Of a stretch of DNA of 64,000 bases, positions 31,280-41,743 are shown in pieces. Positions within the stretch are counted from its first letter, which is position 1. Each line of letters starts with the position of its first letter. Made by a program: the position numbers and the translations under genes. The stretch is from Mycoplasmopsis citelli (GTDB lineage: Bacteria; Bacillota_I; Bacilli_A; Mycoplasmatales; Metamycoplasmataceae): contig NZ_LR215036.1 in NCBI RefSeq assembly GCF_900660645.1, positions 620,001 through 684,000 on the forward strand, in the 5' to 3' direction. The notes beneath the pieces were generated by a model that worked only from the letters and a program-made list of their open reading frames with translations, did no database searches and was not told the DNA's origin.

Positions 31280-31963
31280 ATGAAAGATCCGAAAAACGAT
31301 ATTAGTAAAACACAAGAAATTATTGATTACCTACTTGAATTAATTAAATCTAAGAAAATACCCGTAAATAAAGTAATGCCTTCTGAGCATGCGTTGATGA
31401 ATCGCTTTGAGTGTTCTCGAGGTGTGGTAGTGAGTGCTTATAATAAATTAGCTGCTTTAGGGGCTGTATATTCAATTAATAAGCGCGGTCATTTTGTGGC
31501 TGAAAATTTTCATAATTTAATCAAACCTCTTTCATATATGCTTAAGTGCGACCAACAAAAAGGTATTGAAGTGACAAATTCAGTTCAAGCTCCTAAATGA
31601 TTTGAAACTAAAAACATTATTTTTGTTAATGGATATCGAGCTTTTGCAAAGGATTATTTTAAGGAAAATCAACTTATAGCTGAAGGAATCACTTATGTTT
31701 CAAATGATCTTTTTAAAGTTGTTCCAGAAGTAAACCTAAAAGAATCTTTAACAGATATATTAGTTAATGCAAAAATGCTTAATAATATTATTTACTTTTT
31801 AGAATATCAAGATGTTAAGAAATTTGGTTATGAAAAATTAGTGGTAATTAATTTTTATGGATATGATACTGAATCTATTTCAATAGCAGGAACTTTATAT
31901 GTACATCCAGATCATTTCCAATTTTTTCACCAAGAATTTGGATCAATAAATAAAATTTCATAA
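31280..31963 (+). CDS. GntR-family transcriptional regulator
   Basis: This 227-residue DNA-binding protein has the winged-helix pattern of the GntR family at residues ~10-75: an IIDYLLELIKSKKIP helix, MPSEHALMNRFECSRGVVVSAYNKLAALG (recognition helix) and the wing sequence YSINKRGHFV. The remainder is an effector-type domain that I cannot assign; it does not show obvious aminotransferase motifs. One Trp (near 31600) is TGA. It lies 65 bases after the array, in the same direction, separated by the A7 terminator. Its target may be the array, the neighbouring genes, or sugar genes; the sequence does not say. Confidence 0.8.
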
Positions 31964-31982
31964 TAAAATATTATTAAAGAAA

Positions 31983-32110
31983 AATTTAAAAAGAACAGCA
32001 TAATCCAATTTACTTCAAAAGTTAAAAGCTAAAAACTAACTTATGAAATGCATTTTAAGAATGCTGTTCTAAATTAAAATTGGGTAAAATAGCATTTTAA
32101 TTGCTATTTT
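31983..32110 (+). ncRNA. Large stem-loop and terminator after the GntR gene, possible small RNA
   Basis: A 15-base arm (AATTTA, bulge, GAACAGCAT) at 31983-32001 pairs with 32061-32075 across a ~59-base loop. It is followed at 32088-32110 by a second hairpin (AAATAGCA / TGCTATTT) with a T-run on the plus strand. This may simply be the 3' trailer of the GntR gene, or a separate structured RNA. No family is recognised. Confidence 0.3.
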
Positions 32111-32114
32111 TTAT

Positions 32115-32309
32115 TTATTTTGAGTTTGGACATGTTCCATCTGAACAAGAAGATTTTTCTTCCATTGAAGGACATGATGATTTAGCACAAGTTTCTTTTG
32201 CTTTTGAGCATTCACCACTTTTTGGACAACATGATTGTTTTTCCATTGAGCAAGCGCTTTTTGAGCAAGTTTTTTGTTCTTGTTCTTTTTTCATTTCACA
32301 ACTTGACAT
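32115..32309 (-). CDS. Cysteine-rich miniprotein, possible metal binder
   Basis: This 64-residue protein has 10 cysteines (MSSCEMKK, TCSKSACS, SCCPKSGEC, TCAKSSC, SCSDGTC) spaced through a Lys/Ser/Glu-rich chain with no hydrophobic core or signal peptide. AAAGGAG lies 7 bases before the ATG, which is strong support that it is translated. The composition resembles metallothionein-like or redox-buffer proteins, but no known pattern is matched. It lies alone between the GntR gene and tpiA. Function inferred only. Confidence 0.65.
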   Translation of the reverse strand: MSSCEMKKEQEQKTCSKSACSMEKQSCCPKSGECSKAKETCAKSSCPSMEEKSSCSDGTCPNSK

Positions 32310-32654
32310 ATTAATTCTCCTTTCGTATTATGATTTTAAAGTGTAAATGCTAAAAAACATTATTTTAAACATTAAAAAGATTAACTTTTAACTAAATTAT
32401 TTCAATACTAAAATATTTAATTTTTAGCATTTATTGCATTTTTGACATAAAAAAGAGCTTTTTTTGATGTTTTTGCTATTTTTAAGTCATAGTAATTATA
32501 TAACTTATAAATATTTTTTACAAAATTTTTTAAATTTTTTCTAAAGATTTTTTGACTATAAAATTTAACTTTTTCAAGATAATTTAAGTATTAAAAAATG
32601 ATAAAAAAAGTGATTTTGAGAATTCAAAATCACTTTCAAAATTTTAAATAATTA
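32310..32654. other. Gene-free gap with tpiA terminator
   Basis: This 345-base AT-rich gap contains the promoter side of the Cys-rich gene and, at 32607-32636, a perfect hairpin (AAAGTGATTTTGA with its complement around GAATTC) that is preceded on the plus strand by seven A. Read on the minus strand it is a good terminator for tpiA. Nothing else is visible. Confidence 0.6.
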
Positions 32655-33386
<732 letters not shown>

Positions 33387-33456
33387 TTTTTCTCCTTTAT
33401 GAAATAATTATTAAAATTATAATAAAAAAGACCTAATTATGCTCAAATAAGCAAAA

Positions 33457-33480
33457 AAAGAACACATTTTCGTGTTCTTT
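33457..33480 (-). terminator. Terminator overlapping the dnaJ stop
   Basis: AAAGAACAC pairs with GTGTTCTTT around ATTTTC; on the minus strand it is followed by seven T. The dnaJ stop begins in its upstream arm. Confidence 0.85.
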
Positions 33481-34588
33481 AACTTGCTTTATTAACCGCT
33501 CTAACAAAATCTTGGTTTGTTTTATCGCTAATATTTTCTAAAATCTTATTAATTTCTTTACGTTGACGCGAAGCATAATCTGGAATGATAATCTTTAAAT
33601 TTAATTTCATATTTCCACTTCGATTTCCTCGTTTAAAACCAAGCCCTGAAAGCGAAATAGTTTTAGGTTCTAAATATGATTTTTTAAGTTGAATTTTTGT
33701 AGTTCCATTTGGGGTAGGAACTTCCACAACTTTTTCTTGCAAAATATCTGCAAAAGATACTGGAAAATCTAAAATTAAATCATCTCCAGATCTAAGGAAG
33801 TATTTATGAGCATTAACATGAATTTTTAAGTATAAATCTCCTGCAGGCCCGCCATTATATCCAGGAGATCCAAATCCAGTGCATTTAAGTAATGTTCCAC
33901 TGGTTACTCCAGCTGGAATATTAATTTTAATTTCTTTTTGAGTTTTAATATACTTATGTCCACGACATTCACCACAGGGTTTAGCGATAATTTTACCAGT
34001 CCCTGCACAGGTACGACATTCACTTGAAACTATTTGAGCTCCAAAAATACTGTTGATTCGTTTTTGAATATGACCACTTCCATTACAGGTTCCACAACTT
34101 TTTATATCTGCACTAGAACTGGCCCCACTTCCATTACAAAATAAACAAAGTTCGTATTTAGGAAGTTTGCGAGTTTGTGAAAATCCATTATATGAATCTA
34201 AGAAAGAAATTTCAAAAATCATTGACTGATCTTCGCCTTTTTGTGGAGCGTTGCTTCTCCGACGAGAAGAACCAGAAAATGAACCAAAAAGATCTTGAAA
34301 AAAATCTCCAAATCCCCCAAAACCTTCAAAATCACTAAATCCTTGGCCTCCAAACCCTTGAGCATTTGCTCCGTCATGACCAAACTGATCGTAATTTTTT
34401 CTTTTATTTTCATCTGAAAGCACTTCATAAGCTTCATTAATTTCTTGCATTTTTTGTTGTGCATCGCTTTCTTTAGATTTATCTGGGTGATATTTCATCG
34501 CTAACTTACGATATGCACTTTTTATTTCTTGAGCTGAAGCACCTTTTGAAACACCTAAAACTTCATAATAATCTCTTTTTCCTGCCAT
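33479..34588 (-). CDS. dnaJ: Chaperone DnaJ
   Basis: This 369-residue Hsp40 co-chaperone stimulates DnaK's ATPase and delivers unfolded proteins. The J domain (residues ~5-70) has the HPD motif in MKYHPDKS. A Gly/Phe-rich linker follows, then four zinc-binding CxxCxGxG motifs ([24 protein letters not shown], and CGECRGHK, the last with H for the second G), and the C-terminal substrate-binding domains. It is type I (class A). Divergent to lplA with 78 bases between starts. Confidence 0.97.
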   Translation of the reverse strand: MAGKRDYYEVLGVSKGASAQEIKSAYRKLAMKYHPDKSKESDAQQKMQEINEAYEVLSDENKRKNYDQFGHDGANAQGFGGQGFSDFEGFGGFGDFFQDLFGSFSGSSRRRSNAPQKGEDQSMIFEISFLDSYNGFSQTRKLPKYELCLFCNGSGASSSADIKSCGTCNGSGHIQKRINSIFGAQIVSSECRTCAGTGKIIAKPCGECRGHKYIKTQKEIKINIPAGVTSGTLLKCTGFGSPGYNGGPAGDLYLKIHVNAHKYFLRSGDDLILDFPVSFADILQEKVVEVPTPNGTTKIQLKKSYLEPKTISLSGLGFKRGNRSGNMKLNLKIIIPDYASRQRKEINKILENISDKTNQDFVRAVNKAS

Positions 34589-34666
34589 AATGTTTTAATT
34601 TTAGCACAATTTTATATAAACTGCTAAATTTATTTAAATGGTGTCCTAATGATATATACTTTTTAT

Positions 34667-35647
34667 ATGAAAATATATGTAAGTAAAAGTTACTCTCCTT
34701 ATATCACTTTGTCTCTTGAAGAATTAATTGTTAATGACCCTGAACAAACTGGTGATATTTTGTATTTATATCAACACGATAATGCCGTAATTATCGGAAG
34801 AAATCAAAACGCTCACGAAGAAATTAAACGCGATTATATCCAAGCAAATAACATAGAACTTGCACGTAGAAACAGCGGTGGTGGAGCTGTATATCACGAT
34901 TTAGGAAACATTAATTTTTCTTTTATTACCGATAATAATAAAAAAGGAGGATATGAAGCTTTTTTAACTCCAATTATTGGATATTTAAATTCTTTAGGAT
35001 TAAACGCTGAATTTAAAGGTCGTAATGACTTACTTTGCAATGGAGCTAAAATTAGTGGAAACGCCCAATTTATCAAAGGAAATAGAATTGTATCACATGG
35101 AACATTGCTTTTTGATGTTGATTTAACTAAACTTGCAAATGCACTCAATCCTTCAAAATTAAAAATGGAATCTAAAGGGATTCAATCAGCTCGTCAAAGA
35201 GTAACAAACATTGCTAAAGAGTTAAACTACTCAATTAACGAACAAGAATTTATTGATGGATTGGTAAAATACTTTATTGATCATTTTGGAGCAAAATTAG
35301 AAGAGCTTCCTCTTGAAAAATATTCTAAAAAACTTGAAGAGCTTAGAAAATTTAAATCTTCAGAGGAATGAATTTATGGTAAAAATCCACAATTTAGTGC
35401 CGAAAATGCTGCTAAATTTACTAATGGAATTTTAAAAGTTAAACTCAATGTTGTAGAAAATAAGGTAAAAGATATTTTATTTGAGGGTGATTTTTTAGCC
35501 ACTAAAGATCTTGATGATGTATTACACTTGTTTAAAGGAATTGAATTTAAAAAAGAAGCTTTTGCACAAGTTTTAGATCAAATTGATTTAAACACATATT
35601 TTGGTGGAATTGCTAAAGAAGAAATTTTAGATTTAATTTTTGGATAA
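34667..35647 (+). CDS. lplA: Lipoate-protein ligase A
   Basis: This 326-residue enzyme attaches free lipoate to 2-oxoacid dehydrogenase E2 or related carrier proteins. Motifs include IIGRNQNAHEE, ARRNSGGGAVYHDLGNINFSF (lipoyl-AMP binding, residues ~65-85) and NGAKISGNAQ with the catalytic Lys. An in-frame ATG at 34649 adds six residues; the ATG at 34667 begins MKIYVSKSYSP, the usual family start. The frame passes a TGA near 35368. It is followed 2 bases later by the hydrolase gene, an arrangement often seen for mycoplasma lipoate ligases. Confidence 0.93.
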
Positions 35648-35649
35648 TT

Positions 35650-36459
35650 ATGAAAACTAATAAAGTAACAATTAATAATTTTGAAATTAACTATCTTTAT
35701 GAAAATAAGGAAAATTCAGACAAACCTCTTGTATTATTTTTTCATGGATTTGGTGGAACTTTTACAATCTTTTTACCCCTTTTAAGATTGCAAAGAGATT
35801 TTCGTTTTGCTGCTTTGGATTTTCCAGGATGTGGAGAAAGCTCATCAGCAAATGATTTAACTTTAGAACAATATTTTGATGTAGTTAAGAAATTTTTAGA
35901 TAATGTTTTAAAAGAAGAAAAAGAAATTTATCTTGTATCACATTCCCTTGGATCTGCGAGTGCTTTATCATTAAATAAAGAACCACAAATTAAAGCTACT
36001 TTGTTACTTTCTCCATTTAATGAGTTTGTAAAATACAATCAATATGCTAATGAACTTCCTCATTGAGTTCTGCCTGATGATGAAGAAGGCTGTATAGTAG
36101 CTTGTGAAAATCTGTTTTATCAAAAAACTGAAAAAGTCACTGCTGTTGCAAAATACCTTTGCCAAGGATCTCCTGAAGGTTATGTTATTAAGAAAAAGAA
36201 ATTTCAACATATGGTTGATAATCAACTCAAAAATGAAGTATATCTTGAAAGTGTAATTAGTAATTTATATAAAAATGCTACTAATGTATCGGTATTAACT
36301 GGAGATACAGATAGATATACTCCAATTGAACAAATGGAGAAATTAAACCAAAAATACAATATTGATGTTGAAGTTATTCCTAAAACTGGACATGCAATAA
36401 TGACTGAAAGACCGCAAGAAGTAATTAATAAACTCAATCAAATAATTAAAAATCGATAA
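35650..36459 (+). CDS. Alpha/beta-hydrolase fold esterase
   Basis: This 269-residue protein has the oxyanion region FFHGFGG near residue 31, the nucleophile elbow SHSLGS (Ser ~ residue 102), an acid in TGDTDRYTP and the His in KTGHAIM near the end, which together form a complete catalytic triad. It is a soluble serine esterase/lipase of the alpha/beta-hydrolase fold. Its place directly after lplA suggests co-transcription, possibly for release or processing of lipoyl or acyl groups, but substrate is unknown. One Trp is TGA. Confidence 0.85.
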
Positions 36460-36468
36460 ATATAAATA

Positions 36469-36508
36469 TGAACCGGTCGCAATTTGCGGCCGGTTCATCT
36501 ATTTTTTT
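36469..36508 (+). terminator. GC-rich palindromic terminator after the hydrolase gene
   Basis: TGAACCGGTCGCAA pairs with TTGCGGCCGGTTCA (one G-T type mismatch), followed by CTATTTTTTT. It is unusually GC-rich for this genome and is 25/29 identical to a palindrome inside the next gene (36809-36837). It is a likely terminator, and possibly also a protein-binding site. Confidence 0.7.
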
Positions 36509-36602
36509 ATTATTAATTTAATAACAAATTTAAAACTTTATTTTATGGGTGTAAAATTATTATAAGATTCTTATATTTATTTTTAAAAAGGAGATTAAGT
36601 TC

Positions 36603-37499
36603 ATGGAAAATAGTAAGAATATTCTTGAAATTGATGATCAAAATATAAAAAATATGATTTTTACTATACGTGATAAGCAAGTGATGATTGATAGAGACTT
36701 AGCAAGTTTGTATCATGTGACAACTAAAAGACTTAATGAACAAGTTAAAAGAAATTATTTAAGATTTCCGGAAGAATTTTGTTTCCAACTTGATAATGAA
36801 GAAAAAAAGGAACTGGTCGCAAATTGCGACCGGTTCAGTAGTTTAAAACATTCAACATCTAACCCTTATGTTTTTACTGAACAAGGGATAACAATGCTCT
36901 CAGCAGTTCTTAATAGTGATATTGCAATACAAATGAGTATCAAAATTATAAAAAGTTTTGTAGAAATGCGTAATTTCTTAATTGCTAATAAAGAAATTTT
37001 TTCAAGACTAGATAGAGTGGAGTTAAAACTATTAGAAACTGATAAAAGAATGGATGAGGTTTTTGATTATCTTGCCAATCAAAAAGAAGTAAAACAAAAA
37101 ATATTTTTTAATGGACAAATATATGATGCTTTTAGCTTTATTATTAAAATAATTCAAAAAGCAAAAAAAGAAATTATTTTAATTGATAACTATGTAGATA
37201 TTAATAGCTTAAATATTTTACGCAATAAAAATAAAGAAGTAAATGTAGTTATCATAACTTCAGGTAAAGGAAAATTATCAGCAAAAGATACCGACAAATT
37301 TAATTTACAATATCCTAACCTTATTGTTAAGATAAATAATAATTTTCACGATAGGTTTTTAATATTAGATGACGCAGATGTTTATCATATTGGTGCTTCT
37401 ATTAAAGATGCCGGCAAAAAAAGTTTTGCTATTTCAAAAATTGAAGAAAAAGATTTAATAGAAAGTCTTATAAATAAAATAAACCAAATAGATATTTAA
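36603..37499 (+). CDS. ORF6N-domain protein, phage-related
   Basis: This 298-residue protein has an N-terminal ORF6N domain (residues ~12-105: VMIDRDLASLYHVTTKRLNEQVKRN, then FTEQGITMLSAVL), a DNA-binding module common in phage antirepressor-like and accessory proteins. A helical linker leads to a C-terminal domain with FHDRFLILDD and HIGASIKDAGKK, resembling the phospholipase-D-like module often fused to ORF6N. An internal palindrome at 36809-36837 encodes ELVANCDRF. AAGGAG precedes the ATG. It contains no TGA codon, unlike most neighbours of this size. It probably came from a phage or other mobile source; exact role unknown. Confidence 0.85.
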   Translation: MENSKNILEIDDQNIKNMIFTIRDKQVMIDRDLASLYHVTTKRLNEQVKRNYLRFPEEFCFQLDNEEKKELVANCDRFSSLKHSTSNPYVFTEQGITMLSAVLNSDIAIQMSIKIIKSFVEMRNFLIANKEIFSRLDRVELKLLETDKRMDEVFDYLANQKEVKQKIFFNGQIYDAFSFIIKIIQKAKKEIILIDNYVDINSLNILRNKNKEVNVVIITSGKGKLSAKDTDKFNLQYPNLIVKINNNFHDRFLILDDADVYHIGASIKDAGKKSFAISKIEEKDLIESLINKINQIDI

Positions 37500-37520
37500 T
37501 ATTATTATTTGGTTTATTTT
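37477..37520. terminator. Bidirectional terminator between ORF6N gene and tsaD
   Basis: AATAAACCAAATA pairs with TATTTGGTTTATT; both genes' stop codons fall within the hairpin. A/T tracts on both sides allow use in both directions. Confidence 0.7.
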
Positions 37521-38443
37521 TCTTTTAAATTTAAATATGCTACTTGAGCAATCATTACACCATTATCAGTAGTATATTTCATAGATGGAATAATTGTATT
37601 TGGATGTAATTTGGCAAACTCTTTTCTAAGTAAAGAATTTGCTGAAACTCCTCCTCCAAGCACAAGAGTATTGACCTTGTATTTTTTTAAAGCTACTAAT
37701 GTTTTTTGGTTTAAATACTTAACTGCTGTATGTTGAAAACTTGCAGCTATTTTATTAACATCAATTTCTTTTTCTAACATTTTTTGTTTATTTAAGTAAT
37801 TTAAAACTTGTGTTTTTATTCCACTGAAAGAAAAATCTAATTCATTTTGGGTTTTAGGGATAGTGAAATTAATATACTTTCCATTGTATTGATTATAAAT
37901 TTTATCTATTAGTGGACCACCAGGAAATCCTATCCCTAAACGTGAAGAAACTTTATCAAACACTTCCCCAACAGCATCATCTAAAGTTTCGCCAATAATT
38001 TCAAAATCTGCATGAGATGTAGCATAAATAAGCTGAGTGTGTCCACCAGAAACAAGCAAACAAAGTGCTGGATAAGTAATTTCGTTTGTTAAGGTTGCTG
38101 ATAAAAAATGTCCATGCAAGTGATTAACAGGAATAAGCGGAATTTTAAGTGTTTTTGCAGTTGCAAATGCAAATAAATAACCAATTTGTAAAGTTCCAAT
38201 TAATCCTGGTTCTTTAGTGTAAGCAACATAATCAAAATCTTCTTTAGAATATTTTTCTAAAATTAGTTTTTGAATGAGCGTAATATTTTTAACATGTTCT
38301 CGTGAAGCAAGCTCAGGAATGGTACCACCAAATTCTTTAAAAATATCAATTTGGGAGATGGTCCACATATCTAGGACTTTTCCGTCTTTTAAAACTGCTA
38401 TGGAAGTATCATCATGTGAAGTTTCAATTCCTAAAATAGTCAT
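37514..38443 (-). CDS. tsaD: tRNA t6A threonylcarbamoyltransferase TsaD
   Basis: This 309-residue protein is the catalytic subunit that transfers threonylcarbamoyl to A37 of ANN-decoding tRNAs. MTILGIETSHDDTSIAVL is the ASKHA phosphate motif, HLHGH gives the metal-binding His pair, LLVSGGHTQL and GGVSANSLL follow. It starts on the last base of tsaB's stop and ends the tsaE-tsaB-tsaD operon. Length is somewhat below the usual 335, with a shortened C-terminus. Confidence 0.95.
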   Translation of the reverse strand: MTILGIETSHDDTSIAVLKDGKVLDMWTISQIDIFKEFGGTIPELASREHVKNITLIQKLILEKYSKEDFDYVAYTKEPGLIGTLQIGYLFAFATAKTLKIPLIPVNHLHGHFLSATLTNEITYPALCLLVSGGHTQLIYATSHADFEIIGETLDDAVGEVFDKVSSRLGIGFPGGPLIDKIYNQYNGKYINFTIPKTQNELDFSFSGIKTQVLNYLNKQKMLEKEIDVNKIAASFQHTAVKYLNQKTLVALKKYKVNTLVLGGGVSANSLLRKEFAKLHPNTIIPSMKYTTDNGVMIAQVAYLNLKEK

Positions 38444-39006
38444 TATTTTAACCCTCCAATCTGAGGTTTTTTAACATACAAAGGAGTTATATCTAAAATT
38501 TTTTCTTCAGTAAAAATATCTTGATAATTTTTAAAAGAATTAATTACCAAATTGTAATTAATATCATGTGTTTTTTTGTTATTTACATCAACTGAAATAC
38601 TATTTTCAATATTTTTAATATTTCCTTTTAGTAAGGTTTTTTGACCTAATAAGTATTTTTTACCACCACTAGCATCTAAAACATATAACCTTTTTGAAAT
38701 TTGTTTTTTTAATATTAAAAAAGTATTGGTAGTGTACATTTTGGCATTAGTTCATAAAGCAATACTTCGAGCAAAAACCAAAGCAATTCTTACACCTGTA
38801 AAAAAACCTGGTCCTTTATTAATATAAAAAGATTTAATATCAAAGTAGCTTAAATTGTGGAAATTCATCAAATCATCAAATTTTTGGGTTAATAATTCAA
38901 CTTTCTGTTTAACTCCTTGTTCATGGACATAATCAAGAACTTTAAAATCATCATTAAATAAAATGATCACTAAATCACTACCAGCAGTATCTAAAAAAAT
39001 ATTCAT
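38443..39006 (-). CDS. tsaB: t6A biosynthesis protein TsaB
   Basis: This 187-residue protein is the non-catalytic partner of TsaD in t6A formation. It begins MNIFLDTAGSDLVIILF and has the family motif GPGFFTGVRIALVFARSIAL (typically GPGSFTGLR, here with Phe for Ser). The Trp at 38752 is TGA, after which the divergent C-terminal half continues to the stop. Its ATG overlaps tsaE's stop (TAATG). The short length is typical of mycoplasma TsaB. Confidence 0.88.
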
Positions 39007-39416
39007 TATCTCACCACCGTTACTTCAAATTTGCGTCCACTTTTAGTTATTTCAATCTTTACATGCACATATTTAGAAAATTTAAATTCTCTTAAATTAC
39101 TTCACTCAATTGCAACAACATTATCTTCAAAATAATCCTCAAATTCCTCAATATCACCTTTATAGTTATACAAATCAATATGAACTAATCCATTATAAGT
39201 TTTCATATATGAAAAACTCGGGCTTGTGATGTTTTCTTTAATGTTTAAATAAAGAGCTAGGTATTTAACAAACGTTGTTTTTCCAGATCCTAAATCACCT
39301 TCAAGAAGCACAATTTTACATTTTTGAATCTCATATAGAAGATAACTAATTAAAATAGAAACATCTGATTCATTTTTTGCATTAAAAACATAAAGGTGCT
39401 GTTTTGGTTTTTTCAT
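39006..39416 (-). CDS. tsaE: t6A biosynthesis ATPase TsaE
   Basis: This 136-residue P-loop ATPase resets the TsaBD complex. Walker A is EGDLGSGKTTFVK near residue 42; SPSFSYMKTY and HIDLYNY follow, matching the family. The start at 39416 (MKKPKQHLYVF) is chosen because AAAAAGGAATTT precedes it; an upstream in-frame ATG at 39470 lacks such a site. First gene of the tsaE-tsaB-tsaD chain. Confidence 0.9.
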
Positions 39417-39474
39417 AAATTCCTTTTTATTATTGTACCAATTTTTGTGTGATAAAGCTACTTTTAGCAAAATA

Positions 39475-39556
39475 AAAAACCGTCAAACACAACACTTCCT
39501 CATTTGGCTGCTACATTTCTGTCCTGACCAGGTTAGTGGGTTATTGTTTTAACGGC
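39475..39556 (-). ncRNA. ffs: Signal recognition particle RNA (4.5S type)
   Basis: On the minus strand the sequence contains GGTCAGGACAGAAATGTAGC followed by AGCC, the conserved SRP RNA domain IV apical loop and internal loop with asymmetric A residues. Flanks CCGTTAAAAC and GTTTGACGG can close the long hairpin, and a TTTTTT terminator follows. The length of ~80 bases fits the short bacterial form. It works with Ffh in co-translational membrane targeting. Confidence 0.85.
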
Positions 39557-39676
39557 TTACTTATTATATCAAAAATTAAATTTTTATTTTATGAGATTGA
39601 TATTTTTAGTTTATAATTAACTTAAAATATTTAAAAGTGTCAAGCAAAAGTGCTTGACAGCAAAGGAGGCATATCT

Positions 39677-39925
39677 ATGGTAAAAATTAGACTTAGACGC
39701 ATGGGAAGCAAATTCAGACCAGTGTATAAAATCGTTGCTGCTGATGCTCGTGCTCCTCGTGATGGAAGATTTATCGAAGCTTTAGGGCACTACAATCCAG
39801 CTACAAAAGAACTTGTATTAAATAAAGAAGCTACTGCAGCATGACTTGCTAAAGGTGCTCAACCTACTGTGACTGTTGCAAATCTTTTTAGAACCAACAA
39901 ATTAACTGCTGAACTTAGAAAATAA
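39677..39925 (+). CDS. rpsP: 30S ribosomal protein S16
   Basis: This 82-residue protein begins [20 protein letters not shown], the S16 signature, with [20 protein letters not shown]. The ATG follows AAAGGAGGC. The Trp at 39842 is TGA. It is first in the rpsP-trmD-rplS operon. Confidence 0.97.
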
Positions 39926-39928
39926 GCA

Positions 39929-40612
39929 ATGAAAATTAATTTTTTAACACTATTCCCAAAATATTTTGAACCTTTTATTTCTGAAAGCATCATTAATAAA
40001 GCAATTTTAAAAAAATTGCTTGAAATTAATGTAGTTGATTTTAGAAACTTTAGCACTAATAAACACCGTAAAGTTGATGATGAAATTTATGGCGGTGGAC
40101 ATGGATTGCTTTTGCAAGTTGAACCAATTGATTTAGCATTACAATCCCTTAAAAATCAAGGAGGATACAAAGTACTTGTATCTCCTCAAGGTAAAGTTTT
40201 TAATCAACAATTAGCCCAAGAATTGAGTAAAAAAGAACAAATTACTTTTATTTGTGGTAGATATGAAGGGTTTGATGAACGAGTGATAGAGTTAGTAGAT
40301 ATTGAACTTTCAATTGGTGATTATGTATTAACTGGAGGCGAGTTGCCAGCAATGGTAATGGCCGATAGTATTAGTCGACTTATCAATGGAGTAATTAATG
40401 AACAATCTCATCAACACGATTCATTTCAAGGAATAGGTTTACTTGATTATCCACAATACACTCGCCCAAGAGAATACAAAGGAATGAAAGTTCCTGAAGT
40501 ACTTTTTAATGGAAATCATAGCGAGATACAAAAATGAAAAAATCAGGCTCAGTGAGAAAAAACTCTCAAAAATCGACCTGATATTATTGAAAGGATTAAA
40601 CATGAGAAATAA
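39929..40612 (+). CDS. trmD: tRNA (guanine-N1-)-methyltransferase
   Basis: This 227-residue SPOUT enzyme methylates G37 of tRNAs with S-adenosylmethionine. The trefoil-knot motifs [30 protein letters not shown] and the LDYPQYTRP segment are clear. Two Trp near the end are TGA. It starts 3 bases after rpsP and overlaps rplS by 11 bases. Confidence 0.97.
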
Positions 40613-40952
40613 ATTATTAGAGCTTGTTGAAGAAAATCAATTACGTACAGATTTAGTTAATTTCCAAACTGGAGATAATGTTAAAGTTCACGTTCGGATT
40701 CGCGAAGGTGAAAAAGAACGTATCCAAATTTTTGAAGGTTTGGTTATTTCTAAAAAAGAATCAGGAACTAGAGAAACCTTTACGGTAAGAAAAATTTCTT
40801 ATGGTGTTGGAGTGGAAAGAACTTTCCCTTTAAATTCACCTTTAATTGCAAGTATTGAAGTAGTTCGTTCAAATAAAGTTAGAAGAAAACGTCTATACTT
40901 TATGAGAAATCGTACTGGAAAAAGTGCTCGTCTTAAAGAAATTAAAAGATAA
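40602..40952 (+). CDS. rplS: 50S ribosomal protein L19
   Basis: This 116-residue protein begins [15 protein letters not shown] after AAAGGATTAAAC; the frame is open further upstream within trmD but the ATG at 40602 gives the family length. Signature stretches [23 protein letters not shown] and [14 protein letters not shown] are present. Confidence 0.97.
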   Translation: MRNKLLELVEENQLRTDLVNFQTGDNVKVHVRIREGEKERIQIFEGLVISKKESGTRETFTVRKISYGVGVERTFPLNSPLIASIEVVRSNKVRRKRLYFMRNRTGKSARLKEIKR

Positions 40953-40966
40953 TTTTGATATGCTAT

Positions 40967-40991
40967 AAGTCGCATTTTAAGCGACTTTTTT
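40967..40991 (+). terminator. Terminator of rpsP-trmD-rplS
   Basis: AAGTCGC pairs with GCGACTT around ATTTTAA, followed by TTTTT. Confidence 0.85.
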
Positions 40992-41038
40992 CTAAAAAAT
41001 TTATAATTAATATAAGAAGAAGAAGAAATAGGGGGAAA

Positions 41039-41701
41039 ATGGAATATCATCTTTATAACAAGCTTATAAAAATTAAAAAATTTGCTTATTTTTATTTAAT
41101 TGCTTCATTGTTTTTATCTGTTTTTTTGGTTGCTTATTTATCAATTTATTCAAAAAGTTTAGATAAATTTAATTTATTTGGAGCAGTCGGTTTATTAAGC
41201 AGATCATTTTTAAAACAAAATAAGAGTGCATTAGTTTTCCTAATTTTATTAACAATTATTGGTGTTTTTGTCTGAATTTATTGAATTATTAATATAACTA
41301 GAATTAATTACGTTAGAAAATATTATAAAGATAAAAATCTAGAAATTTTTATTGAATATACACAACTTTTAAATTGATCAATTTGAGGACTTTTTATTTG
41401 ACCTTTTGGCTTAGTATTTGCTTTTATGTCAATTGCTTATGTAAATAACATATTGATTCAAAACCAAGACAAAGAAAATGTAAAACTTTTTGTAAATTTA
41501 GACGATAAAGGTAAGTGCCAAAAAATTTCAATATTAAAATTAGGATATAACAGAGAAAAAATAACAACAGAATTACTTTCACTCAAAAAAGATCAAATAA
41601 AAGAAATTGCGCAATCTTTAGGTATTAATAATTATTCCAATCTTTCAATGAGTGAATTAGCTAACTTAATCTTTGAGAATTGACATTTAAAAAATATATA
41701 A
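41039..41701 (+). CDS. Four-segment membrane protein of unknown function
   Basis: This 220-residue protein starts at the ATG after a run of five G (GGGGGAAA), rather than at an upstream in-frame ATG within the rplS trailer. Hydrophobic segments lie near residues 15-36, 58-84 and 108-128. A hydrophilic C-terminal half has INNYSNLSMSELANLIFEN, which looks like a short SAP/Rho-N type helix-turn module. Several Trp are TGA. No family is recognised with certainty. Confidence 0.65.
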
Positions 41702-41711
41702 ATAATAAGAT

Positions 41712-41743
41712 AAATCCTATCTTTTATTAAAAGATAGGATTTT
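41712..41743 (+). terminator. Terminator of the 41.0 kb membrane gene
   Basis: AAATCCTATCTTTT pairs with AAAAGATAGGATTT around a 4-base loop, then TATAA. Confidence 0.75.

Noticed and set aside
34219-34464. Minus-strand frame of 81 codons within dnaJ
   Set aside because: Shadow frame of the J-domain and Gly/Phe-rich coding sequence.
38443-38739. A separate 98-residue gene between tsaD and tsaB
   Set aside because: It is in frame with the upstream fragment through a TGA Trp codon and forms the C-terminal half of TsaB.
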